Below are positions 50,712 through 59,754 of a stretch of 64,000 nt of DNA, one piece after another (positions within the stretch are counted from its first letter, which is position 1; each line of letters starts with the position of its first letter). A model generated the notes under the pieces. That model was not told the origin of the DNA. It made no database searches and saw only the letters and a program-made list of their open reading frames with translations. The position numbers and the translations under genes were made by a program. Source of the stretch: Nocardia sp. CC227C (GTDB taxonomy: Bacteria > Actinomycetota > Actinomycetes > Mycobacteriales > Mycobacteriaceae); contig NZ_JASITE010000015.1 of the NCBI RefSeq assembly GCF_030767025.1, positions 114,279-178,278 on the forward strand. Direction: 5' to 3'.

Positions 50712-51464
50712 ATGGATGGACTGCGGACACCGCAGCGTCTCGCGGCGGAAGTGCTCGGCACGGCAATCCTCGTCTTCATCGGCGTCGGCTCGGTCCCGGC
50801 GACGCTCATCGTCAACGGCGACGCGCCGTTCACCATGGCCGACCTCGGCATGATCTCGTTGGCGTTCGGCACGGTCGTGGTCGCGACCGTCTACGCCTTC
50901 GGGCACGTGTCGGGTAATCACATCAACCCGGCGGTCACCCTCGCTCTCGCGCTGTCCGGGCAGTTCCCCTGGCGGCAGGTCCCCGCCTACCTTGCCGCGC
51001 AGCTGGTCGGCGCGGTGATCGGGTCGCTGGCCATCCTCGGCACCCTCGGTGACCGTGCCAGCGAGGTGGGACTCGGCATCGCCGCGTACGGCACGGATGT
51101 CGGTGCGGGACAGGCGTTCATCGCCGAATTCGTCGGCACCTTCATCCTGGTGCTGACCGTCCTGCTGGTCATCCACCGTGCCGCCGCACCGGGGTTCGCG
51201 GGTGTGGCGATCGGGCTGGTGGTCTTCGCCGCCATCATCCCGGTGGCGCCCGCCACGGGCGCGTCCATCAACCCCGCCCGCACCCTCGGGCCGATGCTGG
51301 TGCAGCAGCTGTGGGGCGGCGAGGTGCAGTGGGGTCAGGCCCCGGTCTACCTGGCCGCCGAATTCCTCGCCGGAGTGGCTGCGGCCGCCACCGCGTACGC
51401 CCTCACCCGTACCTCGCACCGCCTCGGCGCGACCGCCGAACCGGTCGAATCGACCGTCCGATAG
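50712..51464 (+). CDS. MIP-family glycerol/aquaglyceroporin channel
   Basis: 250-residue six-helix membrane channel. Two channel-lining loops have HINPAVT and ASINPARTLG, the paired NPA-type motifs; the Asp/Arg selectivity of glycerol-type channels versus pure water channels cannot be confirmed here. The gene is first in an operon with dhaK, dhaL and the fused dhaM, so it probably admits glycerol or dihydroxyacetone. Ends 8 bases before dhaK. Confidence 0.92.
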   Translation: MDGLRTPQRLAAEVLGTAILVFIGVGSVPATLIVNGDAPFTMADLGMISLAFGTVVVATVYAFGHVSGNHINPAVTLALALSGQFPWRQVPAYLAAQLVGAVIGSLAILGTLGDRASEVGLGIAAYGTDVGAGQAFIAEFVGTFILVLTVLLVIHRAAAPGFAGVAIGLVVFAAIIPVAPATGASINPARTLGPMLVQQLWGGEVQWGQAPVYLAAEFLAGVAAAATAYALTRTSHRLGATAEPVESTVR

Positions 51465-51472
51465 GAGATCTC

Positions 51473-52474
51473 GTGAAGAAGCTCATCAACGATCCCGCCG
51501 ATGTGGTCGACGATGCCCTGGCCGGAATGGCGGCCGCGCATCCGGAGCTGCGCATCGACGAGAAGAACCGCGTGATCCTGCGCGCCGACGCACCCACCCC
51601 CGGCAAGGTCGGGTTGGTGTCGGGCGGTGGGTCCGGTCACGAGCCGCTGCACGGCGGCTTCGTCGGCCGCGGCATGCTCGACGCTGCCTGTGCCGGTGAG
51701 GTTTTCACCTCCCCGGTGCCCGACCGCATTCTGGCCGCCACCACCGCCGTGGACGCGGGCGCGGGGGTGCTGCACATCGTGAAGAACTACACCGGCGACG
51801 TCATGAACTTCGAGATGGCCGCCGAGCTGGCGGCCGCCGAATCCGGCACCGACGTGGTGTCGGTGGTGGTGGACGACGACGTGGCCGTGCGCGACAGCCT
51901 CTACACCGCCGGGCGGCGCGGCGTCGGCGGCACCCTGGTGGTGGAGAAGCTGGCGGGCGCGGCGGCCGAAGCGGGCAGGACACTGACGGAGGTGGCCGAC
52001 GTGGCCCGCCGCGCCAATGCCGAAACCCGCAGTATGGGAGTGGCATTGACCTCGTGCACGGTGCCCGCCGCCGGGCGGCCCACCTTCGAACTTGGCGAGA
52101 CGGAGATGGAACTGGGCATCGGCATCCACGGCGAACCCGGACGGCGGCGGCTGCCACTCGCGTCCGCGCGGGAGATCGCCGGCCTGCTGGTGGAACCCCT
52201 GCTGTCGGATCTGCCGTACCGATCCGGCGATCGGGTCATCTGCTTCGTCAACGGTATGGGCGGCACTCCGCTGCTCGAGCTGTACGTGATGTACGCCGAG
52301 GTCGCGCGGGTGCTGCGGGCGCACGGCGTCGAGGTGGTCCGGTCACTGGTCGGCCCGTACGTCACCAGCCTGGACATGGCAGGCTGTTCGGTGACGGTGA
52401 CCCGGGTCGACGACGAACTGTTGGAGCTATGGGACGCGCCGGTGCGGACACCGGCCCTGAACTGGGGAGTGTGA
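51473..52474 (+). CDS. dhaK: Dihydroxyacetone kinase subunit DhaK
   Basis: 333-residue substrate-binding subunit of PTS-dependent dihydroxyacetone kinase. KKLINDPADVVDDALAGMAAAHP, GKVGLVSGGGSGHEPLHGGFVG and HIVKNYTGDVMNFEMA are characteristic; GIGIHGEPG contains the histidine that covalently binds dihydroxyacetone as a hemiaminal. GTG 51473 is preceded by AGGAG. With DhaL and DhaM it converts dihydroxyacetone to dihydroxyacetone phosphate at the expense of PEP. Confidence 0.96.
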   Translation: MKKLINDPADVVDDALAGMAAAHPELRIDEKNRVILRADAPTPGKVGLVSGGGSGHEPLHGGFVGRGMLDAACAGEVFTSPVPDRILAATTAVDAGAGVLHIVKNYTGDVMNFEMAAELAAAESGTDVVSVVVDDDVAVRDSLYTAGRRGVGGTLVVEKLAGAAAEAGRTLTEVADVARRANAETRSMGVALTSCTVPAAGRPTFELGETEMELGIGIHGEPGRRRLPLASAREIAGLLVEPLLSDLPYRSGDRVICFVNGMGGTPLLELYVMYAEVARVLRAHGVEVVRSLVGPYVTSLDMAGCSVTVTRVDDELLELWDAPVRTPALNWGV

Positions 52475-52478
52475 CACC

Positions 52479-53096
52479 GTGACAACCATCGACGTACAGC
52501 GGTGGATGCGTGAATTCGCCCGGCTGATCGACGAGCACGCCGATGAGCTCACCGCCCTCGACGCCGCCATCGGCGACGCCGACCACGGCAGCAACATGCA
52601 ACGCGGCGCACGCGCGATCGCGGCCGAATTCGATTCCGCCGCACCAGAGTCCACAGCCGCCGCGATCAAACAGGCGGGTATGGTGCTGGTCCGCTCGGTC
52701 GGCGGGGCCAGCGGTCCGCTCTACGGCACCTTCCTGCTGCGGATGGCCGCGAGCACCACCGGCGAGCTCGACGCCGACACCTTCGGCAAAGCCGTGCGGG
52801 CCGGTATCGACGGTGTGGTGGCGCGCGGCAAGGCCCAGGCCGGGGACAAGACCATGTTCGACGCCCTGGCCCCGGCCGCCGACGCCTTCGATGGCGCCCT
52901 GGCCGCCGGAGCGGATTTCGGGGCCGCGCTGGACGCCATGGTCGCGGCCGCGGCGGCGGGCCGCGACGCGACGGTGCCGATGCAGGCCCGCAAGGGCCGT
53001 GCCTCCTATCTGGGCGAACGCAGTGTCGGACATCAGGATCCCGGCGCCACCAGTGTGGTGCTGCTGCTGCGCGCGGCCCGGCGGGCGGTGCGATGA
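52479..53096 (+). CDS. dhaL: Dihydroxyacetone kinase ADP-binding subunit DhaL
   Basis: 205-residue helical barrel subunit that keeps a tightly bound ADP as cofactor. LDAAIGDADHGSNMQRG carries the Asp cluster for magnesium, SVGGASGPLYGTFL and GDKTMFDALAPAADAF follow, then RKGRASYLGERSVGHQDPGA near the end. GTG 52479 is 4 bases after the dhaK stop; its own stop overlaps dhaM by 4 bases. Confidence 0.96.
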   Translation: MTTIDVQRWMREFARLIDEHADELTALDAAIGDADHGSNMQRGARAIAAEFDSAAPESTAAAIKQAGMVLVRSVGGASGPLYGTFLLRMAASTTGELDADTFGKAVRAGIDGVVARGKAQAGDKTMFDALAPAADAFDGALAAGADFGAALDAMVAAAAAGRDATVPMQARKGRASYLGERSVGHQDPGATSVVLLLRAARRAVR

Positions 53097-56041
53097 CCGG
53101 CATTGTCGTCGTCTCCCACAGCCGCGCCCTCGCCCGCGCCGCGGTGGCGCTGGCCGCCGAGATGCTGCACGACAGTCCGGTCCGCATCGAGATCGCGGCC
53201 GGACTGGACGAGCACACCCTCGGCACCGACGCGACAGCGGTCGCGGCCGCCATCACGGCGGCCGACAGCGGCGACGGCGTGCTGATCCTCATGGATCTCG
53301 GCAGCGCCATCCTGTCCGCCGAACTCGCCCTGGACCTGCTCGACGGCCCGCACCTGGTCCGGCTGTGCGCGGCACCGCTGGTGGAGGGCCTGGTCGCCGC
53401 CGCCGTCTCCGCCGCCGGGGGAGCCGACCTCGACGAGGTGGCCGATGAGGCGGAACACGCGCTCGCGGCCAAGCGCTCGCAGCTCGCCGACAGCCAACCG
53501 GCGACACCCGACCCGACGACGGCGGAGAACGAGTCGCCGGGCGACACCCGACTCGGTGGCGACCACGCGGCCGCCCCCGAAGTGTCCGATGGTGATCCCG
53601 CGGATCTGCCGGTGGCAGGTGATCGGCAGCCTTCGGACGTGCCGCCGACGGGCGATCAGGAACGCGCGCACACGTCGCCGACAAGTGCTCGACGTAGCGC
53701 GTCCGAATCGACCATGGTCCCCGGGCACGCTGCCGGGAGTCAGGCGAACGCGGTTCCTGAACGAGCTGCCGGGGATCAGACGAACGCGGGTACCGGGGAC
53801 CGGGCGAACGTGCACGCGGCGTCGGGAGGGGCGGGGGTCACTCCGGCCGCGGGGAGCCGCACGACAGCGGCGGATCCGGTCCGCGCGGTCTTCGTGGTGA
53901 CCAACGAGCACGGCCTGCACGCCCGCCCCGCCGCACGGCTGGTGGCGGCCGTGCGTGGCCGCGACGCGCAGGTGCGGGTCCGCAATCTGAGCACCGGATC
54001 GCCGTCGGTGTCGGGCCGCAGCCTGAGCCGGATCGCGGCGCTCGGAGTGCGCGCCGGGCACGAGGTGGAGATCACGGCGAACGGTCCGGACGCACGGGCG
54101 GCGGTAGATGCCGTCGTGGACCTGGCCGCCCGCCACTTCGACGAGCGGCCAACAGACGTCGCCGACAGTCCTGCCGTCGACAGCACTGCGGCCGACAGCA
54201 CTGCGACTGACAGCATTACGGCCGATAGCACTGCGGCCGACAGCATTACGGCCGACAGCATTGGCTCCGACAACACAGCGGCCGAAAGCTCAGTGTCCGA
54301 AGGCACCGCGGCCGGGCATTCGCTGCCTGGAAGCTCTGTGCCGGACGGCAGTTCCCCGTCGACCTGGCGGCGTTCCCACCCGGCCGGGCGGACCGGTCCA
54401 CTGGCGGCGGCCTCGGGGATCGGTATCGGTCCGGCGTGGCGGCTCGATGTCGCCGAGTTCGACCTGGCCGACGACCGCGCGGAGGCTCCCGCCGTGGCAG
54501 CCGAACGTTTCGACGGCGCGCTCGCCACCGTGCGCGGTCGCATCGACGCCGATATCGCCCGCGCTCGGGCCGACACCACCGCCGGGGAGATCTTCGCGGC
54601 GCACCGACTGCTGTTGGACGACGACGACCTCATCGCGGAGGTCCGTGAGCGCATCGCCCAGGGCCGGTCGGCCGCCGCGGCCGTGGCCGCCGTCTTCGAC
54701 AGCGCCGCCGATGAATTGGCGGCCCTGCCCGACGAGTATCAGCGGGCCCGGGCCGCCGATGTGCGCGCGGTGCGTGATCAACTGCTCTCGGCGCTGCTCG
54801 GGCATACCACCGAGATCGCCAGCCGCGCGGGCGTGCTGGTGGCCGCCGACCTCACGCCCGCGCAGGTGGCCGGGCTCGACCGCGACCTGGTCACCGGCAT
54901 CGTGCTGGCGCAGGGCAGCCCCACCGCGCACAGCGCGATTCTGGCCCGCACCAGGGGAATTCCCGCCGTCGTCGCGGCCGGTCCGCAGGTGCTGACCGTG
55001 CCCGACCAGACGATGCTGGCACTCGACGGCGACACCGGCCGGCTCGTCATCGCCCCGGACAGTGAGACCCTCGCCGCGTTCACCGCGCGAGCCGACGCAC
55101 AGCGGGCCCGGCGGCGCGCCGCCGAAGCGGCCGCACGGGAACCCGCGGTGACCCGCGACGGAGTCGAGATCCAGGTCGCCGCGAACGTCGGCAGCCTGGC
55201 GGACGCGGAGGACGCGGTGCGAGGCGGCGCGGACGGCGCGGGACTGGTCCGCACCGAATTCCTCTTCCTCGACCGGGCCGCCGCCCCGACCGCCGCGGAG
55301 CAGGAGCAGGTGTACCGCGATCTGGCGACCGTCTTCGACGGCCGCCCGATGGTGCTGCGCACCCTCGATGTGGGCGGTGACAAACCGCTGCCGTACCTCG
55401 CCCAGCCGGTGGAGGCGAATCCTTTTCTCGGACAGCGCGGTATCCGTCTCGCCCTGGCACATCCGCACCTGCTGCGCGAGCAGTTGAGCGCCATCGCACG
55501 GGTGGCCGCGGACCATCCCGTCGGGGTGATGTTCCCGATGGTGACCGACGTGCGGGAGATCGACGCGGGCCGCGGGATGCTGAAAGAAGTGGCCCCCGCC
55601 GACCTGTCGATCGAGCTCGGCATCATGGTGGAGGTGCCCGCCACGGCGGCGAAGACGGCGGAGCTGGCCGAGCACGTCGACTTCTTCAGCATCGGCACCA
55701 ACGACCTCACCCAGTACGCGCTGGCGGTCGAGCGCGGCAACGAGGCCGTGGCCGCGCTCGCGGACGCCCTCGATCCCGGGGTGCTGCGGTTGATCGACAT
55801 GGTCTGCCGGGGTGCGGGCGGGACGCGGGTGGCGGTCTGCGGCGAGTTGGCCTCCGACCCGGTGGCGGTGCCGATCCTACTGGGTCTCGGGGTGACCGAA
55901 CTCAGCGTCGCGCCCGCCGCCGTTCCGTTGATCAAGGCCGCCGTGCGGACGCTCGACCGCGGGGCCTGCGCTGATCTGGCCGCGCGGGCGCTGCGCTGCG
56001 CCACCGCCGCGGCGGTGCGCGGGCTGTCGCTTCCGGCCTGA
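53093..56041 (+). CDS. dhaM: Multidomain phosphoryl carrier DhaM-HPr-Enzyme I
   Basis: 982-residue fusion of three PTS modules. Residues 1-125: EIIA-Man-like DhaM with phospho-His9 (VVSHS). Residues about 263-345: HPr with NEHGLHARPAA, His276. Residues about 430-982: Enzyme I with GSPTAHSAILAR (phospho-His613), DGDTGRLV and GGDKPLPYL. PEP donates phosphate to EI, then HPr, DhaM and DhaL-ADP, so the protein is self-contained. Two long disordered linkers (about 130-255 and 350-425) join the modules; the second is made of short repeats. Confidence 0.94.
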   Translation: MTGIVVVSHSRALARAAVALAAEMLHDSPVRIEIAAGLDEHTLGTDATAVAAAITAADSGDGVLILMDLGSAILSAELALDLLDGPHLVRLCAAPLVEGLVAAAVSAAGGADLDEVADEAEHALAAKRSQLADSQPATPDPTTAENESPGDTRLGGDHAAAPEVSDGDPADLPVAGDRQPSDVPPTGDQERAHTSPTSARRSASESTMVPGHAAGSQANAVPERAAGDQTNAGTGDRANVHAASGGAGVTPAAGSRTTAADPVRAVFVVTNEHGLHARPAARLVAAVRGRDAQVRVRNLSTGSPSVSGRSLSRIAALGVRAGHEVEITANGPDARAAVDAVVDLAARHFDERPTDVADSPAVDSTAADSTATDSITADSTAADSITADSIGSDNTAAESSVSEGTAAGHSLPGSSVPDGSSPSTWRRSHPAGRTGPLAAASGIGIGPAWRLDVAEFDLADDRAEAPAVAAERFDGALATVRGRIDADIARARADTTAGEIFAAHRLLLDDDDLIAEVRERIAQGRSAAAAVAAVFDSAADELAALPDEYQRARAADVRAVRDQLLSALLGHTTEIASRAGVLVAADLTPAQVAGLDRDLVTGIVLAQGSPTAHSAILARTRGIPAVVAAGPQVLTVPDQTMLALDGDTGRLVIAPDSETLAAFTARADAQRARRRAAEAAAREPAVTRDGVEIQVAANVGSLADAEDAVRGGADGAGLVRTEFLFLDRAAAPTAAEQEQVYRDLATVFDGRPMVLRTLDVGGDKPLPYLAQPVEANPFLGQRGIRLALAHPHLLREQLSAIARVAADHPVGVMFPMVTDVREIDAGRGMLKEVAPADLSIELGIMVEVPATAAKTAELAEHVDFFSIGTNDLTQYALAVERGNEAVAALADALDPGVLRLIDMVCRGAGGTRVAVCGELASDPVAVPILLGLGVTELSVAPAAVPLIKAAVRTLDRGACADLAARALRCATAAAVRGLSLPA
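54173..54300 (+). repeat. 15-base tandem repeats in the DhaM linker
   Basis: Roughly eight units of GCCGACAGCACTGCG-like sequence, coding ADSTA/TDSIT pentapeptides, in the linker between HPr and Enzyme I. Base changes show decay of an in-frame minisatellite. Confidence 0.85.
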
Positions 56042-56147
56042 TCGCCCGGGGGCCGGGCGGATTGCCGAGGTTTCGCCGTGGCCGGTATCACCAACCGGTT
56101 GGTCTGCGCATTCAGGCTGTTCACAGCATTGCGTCACACACTCGAAG

Positions 56148-57446
56148 GTGATGCCCGACGAACCTCGCAATCCGCCCGCCCGCTACGGACCGCGGCATGC
56201 CCGCGGGCCGCGGCATCGTGCGGCGCCGGTGCGGTCGGTGCGCGCCCGGCGGGCCCGCGGGTTGGTGCGGCTGCTCACCGCGACGGTGGCGGCCGTGGTG
56301 GTCGGGGCGACCGGCGTGGGTTGGTACGCGTCGGCCGGGCTTGACCAGGGCTTCACGCGGTCGGATGTGCTCACCGACGAGGACGCCGCCGCGCTCGACG
56401 GCGATCTCAATATCCTGCTCATCGGGTTGGATACGCGCAAGGACTTCGATGGCAAGGACCTGCCGCGCGAGGTCCTGGACGCATTGCACGCCGGGGACAG
56501 CGACGTCGGCGGCTACAACGCGAATTCGCTGATCCTGGTGCACATTCCGAAGGATCTGAGCAAGGTCGTGGCCTTCTCCATCCCGCGCGACAACTATGTC
56601 GAGGTCTCCGGTATCCCGGGCTACACCAAGGTCAAGATCAAGGAGGCGTACGGGCTGAAGAAGGCCGCGGTGGAACAGGATCTGATGGAGCAGGGCATGA
56701 CCGATCCGGTCGAGCTCGAGCATCGCGGCCGGGAGGCGGGCCGTGCCTCCATCGTGCAGACCGTGCGCTCGCTCACCGGCGTCCCGATCAACCGCTTCGC
56801 CGAGATCTCCCTGGCCGGTTTCTACGATCTCGCCGATGCCGTGGGCGGCGTGGAAGTCTGCCTCAACGATGCCGTCGACGACAGCTACTACTCCGGCGCC
56901 GTCTTCCCCGCCGGTCGCCAGCATCTCGACGGCGCGCAGGCGCTGGCCTTCGTGCGCCAGCGTCACGGCCTGCCCAACGGCGATCTCGACCGCACCCACC
57001 GACAGCAGGCGTTCCTCATGTCGGTGGCGAAGTCGCTACAGGATTCCGGCACCTTCACCGATCTGGGCAGGCTCAAGCGACTCGTGGACGCCGCGCACGC
57101 GAACATGATGCTGTCCAAGGGCTGGAACCTGCTCGAGTTCGCTCACACGATGGGCCGGGCGGGTGCGATTCCGGTGGAGTTCCGCACGCTGCCGGTGCTG
57201 CGCTACGCCACGGTCAACGGCCAGGACGTGAACATCATCGATCCCGCCGCGATCAAGCGGGAGGTCCGCGTCGCCTTCGGGCTCGCCGCGCCCACACCGA
57301 CCACCACGCCCAGCACCGATGCGGACGAGGCGGCCGAAACCTCCAGTACGACAACACCTTCGCCAACAACAACGACCGCCTCGACCCTCACCGCGGGCAA
57401 ACCGGTGACGGGGTCGATCGGCGATGGTGTTCCGTGCGTGAACTGA
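56148..57446 (+). CDS. LytR-CpsA-Psr (LCP) family cell-wall ligase
   Basis: 432 residues (GTG 56148 or ATG 56151). A basic cytosolic N-terminus, one membrane helix (LVRLLTATVAAVVVGATGVGWYA) and an extracytoplasmic LCP domain: LNILLIGLDTR, ANSLILVHI, FSIPRDNYVEV, FVRQRHGLPNGDLDRTHRQQAFL with the pyrophosphate-binding arginines. In mycolic-acid bacteria LCP proteins attach arabinogalactan to peptidoglycan. The C-terminal 60 residues are threonine-rich with no LytR_C domain. Confidence 0.92.
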   Translation: MMPDEPRNPPARYGPRHARGPRHRAAPVRSVRARRARGLVRLLTATVAAVVVGATGVGWYASAGLDQGFTRSDVLTDEDAAALDGDLNILLIGLDTRKDFDGKDLPREVLDALHAGDSDVGGYNANSLILVHIPKDLSKVVAFSIPRDNYVEVSGIPGYTKVKIKEAYGLKKAAVEQDLMEQGMTDPVELEHRGREAGRASIVQTVRSLTGVPINRFAEISLAGFYDLADAVGGVEVCLNDAVDDSYYSGAVFPAGRQHLDGAQALAFVRQRHGLPNGDLDRTHRQQAFLMSVAKSLQDSGTFTDLGRLKRLVDAAHANMMLSKGWNLLEFAHTMGRAGAIPVEFRTLPVLRYATVNGQDVNIIDPAAIKREVRVAFGLAAPTPTTTPSTDADEAAETSSTTTPSPTTTTASTLTAGKPVTGSIGDGVPCVN

Positions 57447-57452
57447 ACGGAT

Positions 57453-57941
57453 TCAGGCGACCGCGAGGGCGGACAGACCCGGCGGCGGTGGTGTCCGGCC
57501 GTCCCGCGAACGGCGCTGATCGAGCACCGCGAACACCACGGTGAGCGCGGCCGCCGCCACATAGGCGAGGGCGGCGCATCCGGCGACGGTGCTGAACGTA
57601 TCCGCCGCGGCCCGCGACACCTCCCCGTCGCCGGTGGTCAGGGCCGCCAACGGCACCGGATAGCGATCCGCGACATCGGTGAAGTCCGGCAGGGTGAGCG
57701 CGAATACGAGCAGGGACAGGTCGGCGGCCGCGAGCGCCAGCAGGCTGCGCGGGCGCAGGGTCGGCGCGAGCGCGAGGGCGACCGAGATCGCCACCAGCAG
57801 CGGGGACAGCACGATCAGGGCGGCCACGCCGAACGATATGAACAAGATGACCAGCCACCACCCCGGGGCGAGCACCCGCACCCCGAGCGCGAACAGCACC
57901 ACGAGCACCTGACCGACGACCAACAGCGAGCGATTCATCAT
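57453..57941 (-). CDS. Small multi-pass membrane protein of unknown function
   Basis: 162 residues from ATG 57941 (ATG 57938 possible, GGAGG upstream). Four predicted helices: residues 2-22, about 26-40, 45-70 and a late AALAYVAAAALTVVFAVL, with an acidic extracytoplasmic loop containing LTTGDGEVSRAAADTF. No recognised domain. It converges on the LCP gene with only 6 bases between stops. Confidence 0.65.
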   Translation of the reverse strand: MMNRSLLVVGQVLVVLFALGVRVLAPGWWLVILFISFGVAALIVLSPLLVAISVALALAPTLRPRSLLALAAADLSLLVFALTLPDFTDVADRYPVPLAALTTGDGEVSRAAADTFSTVAGCAALAYVAAAALTVVFAVLDQRRSRDGRTPPPPGLSALAVA

Positions 57942-58082
57942 GACCTCCCGTGCGTGAACCACGATGCTGTCGATCCTGCTGCGTTCGACCCCACGCGTAC
58001 CTGCGCGCGACTACCCGAACCGCTGCGTAGTTCCACTCAGCCCACGCGGCCCGCTATCCGATCCGGCGCTAGCATCGACCGC

Positions 58083-58511
58083 ATGGAATCCGGTGACCTG
58101 GTGGGACGGTGGCGGTTGACGGCATGGACCGCGACCGACGAAACCGGCGCTGTCACCCGGCCCTTCGGCGACCACCCGGAGGGCTCCGTGGTCTACACCT
58201 CCGGCGGCTGGATGAGTGGTCACCTGTCCCGCTCCGACCGCCCCCACCTGTCGACCCCGAACGCGCTCGGCGGCCCCGAACCCGAACGCGCCGAAGCATA
58301 TTCGACCTATGTCGCCTACTGCGGCGAGTACCGCCTCGAAGGTGACACCGTCGTCCACACCCTGCGCATGAGCCTGTTCCCGAACTGGGTGGGCAGCGAG
58401 CAGCGGCGCATCGTGGAGCTGTCCGGCGACCGACTGGTGCTCAGCACCCCGCCCACCCCGGTCGGCGACCGGACCCTCGTCAACCGCCTGCACTGGGTCC
58501 GCGTGGAGTAG
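58083..58511 (+). CDS. Lipocalin-like domain protein
   Basis: 142 residues. The start LVGRWRLTAWTATDETGAVTRPFGDHPEGSVVYTSGGWMSGHL and the later YCGEYRLEGDTVVHTLRMSLFPNW, QRRIVELSGDRLVLST are hallmarks of the Lipocalin_5 type (a small beta barrel in secondary-metabolite clusters). There is no signal peptide. ATG 58083 was chosen over the upstream frame, which has no conserved content. Confidence 0.85.
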   Translation: MESGDLVGRWRLTAWTATDETGAVTRPFGDHPEGSVVYTSGGWMSGHLSRSDRPHLSTPNALGGPEPERAEAYSTYVAYCGEYRLEGDTVVHTLRMSLFPNWVGSEQRRIVELSGDRLVLSTPPTPVGDRTLVNRLHWVRVE

Positions 58512-58550
58512 CTGCCGTCGCGTCGGGCGGCGACGCTCCGGCAGGGCGGT

Positions 58551-58877
58551 TCATTCGAGGAAGGTCACGGTTTCGGACAGTGCGGCCCGGGGTGGGTAGG
58601 GGTGCGCGGTGGCGGGGTGCGCGAAGCCTATCGACATGCCGCAGAACAGCAACTGCCGCGGCGGCGGTGAGATCACCGCATCGACCGTTCGGTGATACTC
58701 CGCCCACTCCCTCAGCCGATCACCGCTCAGCACGTAGATATGCCACGGTTGCAGGTTGCCGCCCGACGGCGTGCGAGCAGCCGCCGTCAGCACCTTGTCC
58801 AACACCGCACGCGCCACCGGCCGGTCGGTGAACGCTCGAATGGACTGCCTACTCGCCACCGCCTCGTACACATCCAC
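58551..58877 (-). pseudogene. Nitroreductase-family protein with the centre deleted
   Basis: 108 residues where the family has about 220. Residues 1-55 match the N-terminal FMN-binding part (YEAVASRQSIRAFTDRPV, VLTAAARTPSGGNLQPWHIYVLSGDRL); residues 63-108 match the extreme C-terminus (RTVDAVISPPPRQLLFCGMSIGFA, LSETVTFLE). The roughly 110 middle residues are absent with the frame kept, so it looks like an in-frame internal deletion. Dimer and flavin contacts in the middle are lost, so activity is unlikely. GTG 58877 is the start. Confidence 0.7.
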
Positions 58878-59182
58878 ACCACGATCGTATTGAGCACAAC
58901 TGTGTTCATCGAAACACCCACGGCCCAGCCCGATCATCAACCGCCCGAATCGGATCCGCGCGGCGTGCGGGCCGCGATGGTTGGCCGGGGTCGCAGCGGT
59001 CCGAATCGGTGCGCCGCCCTCTCGACTGCCCGGCGACGAGCTGGGCGTGGAGACGGCGAGCCGTGCGTCGCGCATCGAATTCCCCCGCGACATGGTGTCC
59101 AGCACGACCGTGCGGAGTACGAGCACGACGACGGCCACGACCGGGCGGCGTATTCGAACAGGCCGATAATCGTCGGCGTGGG
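58878..59182. other. Intergenic region with an operator-like dyad
   Basis: 305 bases. Near the nitroreductase start is GAGCACA-AC-TGTGTTC (58892-58907), a near-perfect dyad with one mismatch per arm, suitable for a TetR or similar repressor. The rest is high-GC, with no credible gene; frames on both strands lack ribosome sites. Confidence 0.4.
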
Positions 59183-59752
59183 TCAGGGGCGTGCGGTGAG
59201 CAGTGGTTCCAGTTCGGCGGCTACGTCGTCAAGCGGTTGCAGCGAGCGGGAGGTGCGGCTGAGGATGATCGCTCCTTCGATCGCCGAGAGGGTGAGGGTG
59301 GCGAGGCGTTTCGCGCGGTCGGCGGGGAATCCGGATACGGTCAGTGCGGTGGTGAGCGCGGTGTGCCAGCGGGTGAGGATGGCGGCGACGTCGGGATGCA
59401 GGGCGCGATCGTCCTCGGTGCCGCTGACGGCCACCGCGACGGCGGGGCAGACGGCGTTGAAGTCGGACTCGCGCAGCAGGTGACGCCAGAATGCGACGAA
59501 GCGGTGCATGGCCTCGGTGGGGCCGGTGGCGGCGGCGCGCTCGATCAGCTCCGCGATGGCGTCGGCGGCGAGTTCCAGACTCTCGCTGAGCAATTGGCGA
59601 CGGCCGTCGGGGAAATGGTGGTAGACCGATCCGCGCGGGGTGCCGGTGCGGGTGAGGACCGCGTCGATGGTGACTCCCGCCGAACCACGCTCCCGGAGCA
59701 GCTCCACCGCACCCAGCAGCATCTTCTGTTTGGTCGTGCCCCGTGCCGCCAT
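59183..59752 (-). CDS. TetR-family regulator, LmrA/YxaF type
   Basis: 189 residues. HTH in the first 50 (TTKQKMLLGAVELLRERGSAGVTIDAVLTRTGTPRGSVYHHFPDG), then the LmrA/YxaF-like C-terminal domain (AFWRHLLRESDFNAVCPAVAVAV, FPADRAKRLATLTLSAIEGAIILSRTSRS). It ends an SRPBCC-TetR pair divergent from the LLM oxidoreductase; the stop of the SRPBCC gene is 2 bases away. The AT-rich dyad at 60287-60301 is its probable operator. Confidence 0.92.
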   Translation of the reverse strand: MAARGTTKQKMLLGAVELLRERGSAGVTIDAVLTRTGTPRGSVYHHFPDGRRQLLSESLELAADAIAELIERAAATGPTEAMHRFVAFWRHLLRESDFNAVCPAVAVAVSGTEDDRALHPDVAAILTRWHTALTTALTVSGFPADRAKRLATLTLSAIEGAIILSRTSRSLQPLDDVAAELEPLLTARP

Positions 59753-59754
59753 GA

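Noticed and set aside
58580..59483. Plus-strand frames opposite the nitroreductase and TetR genes
   Set aside because: Serine/arginine-rich shadow frames without ribosome sites.
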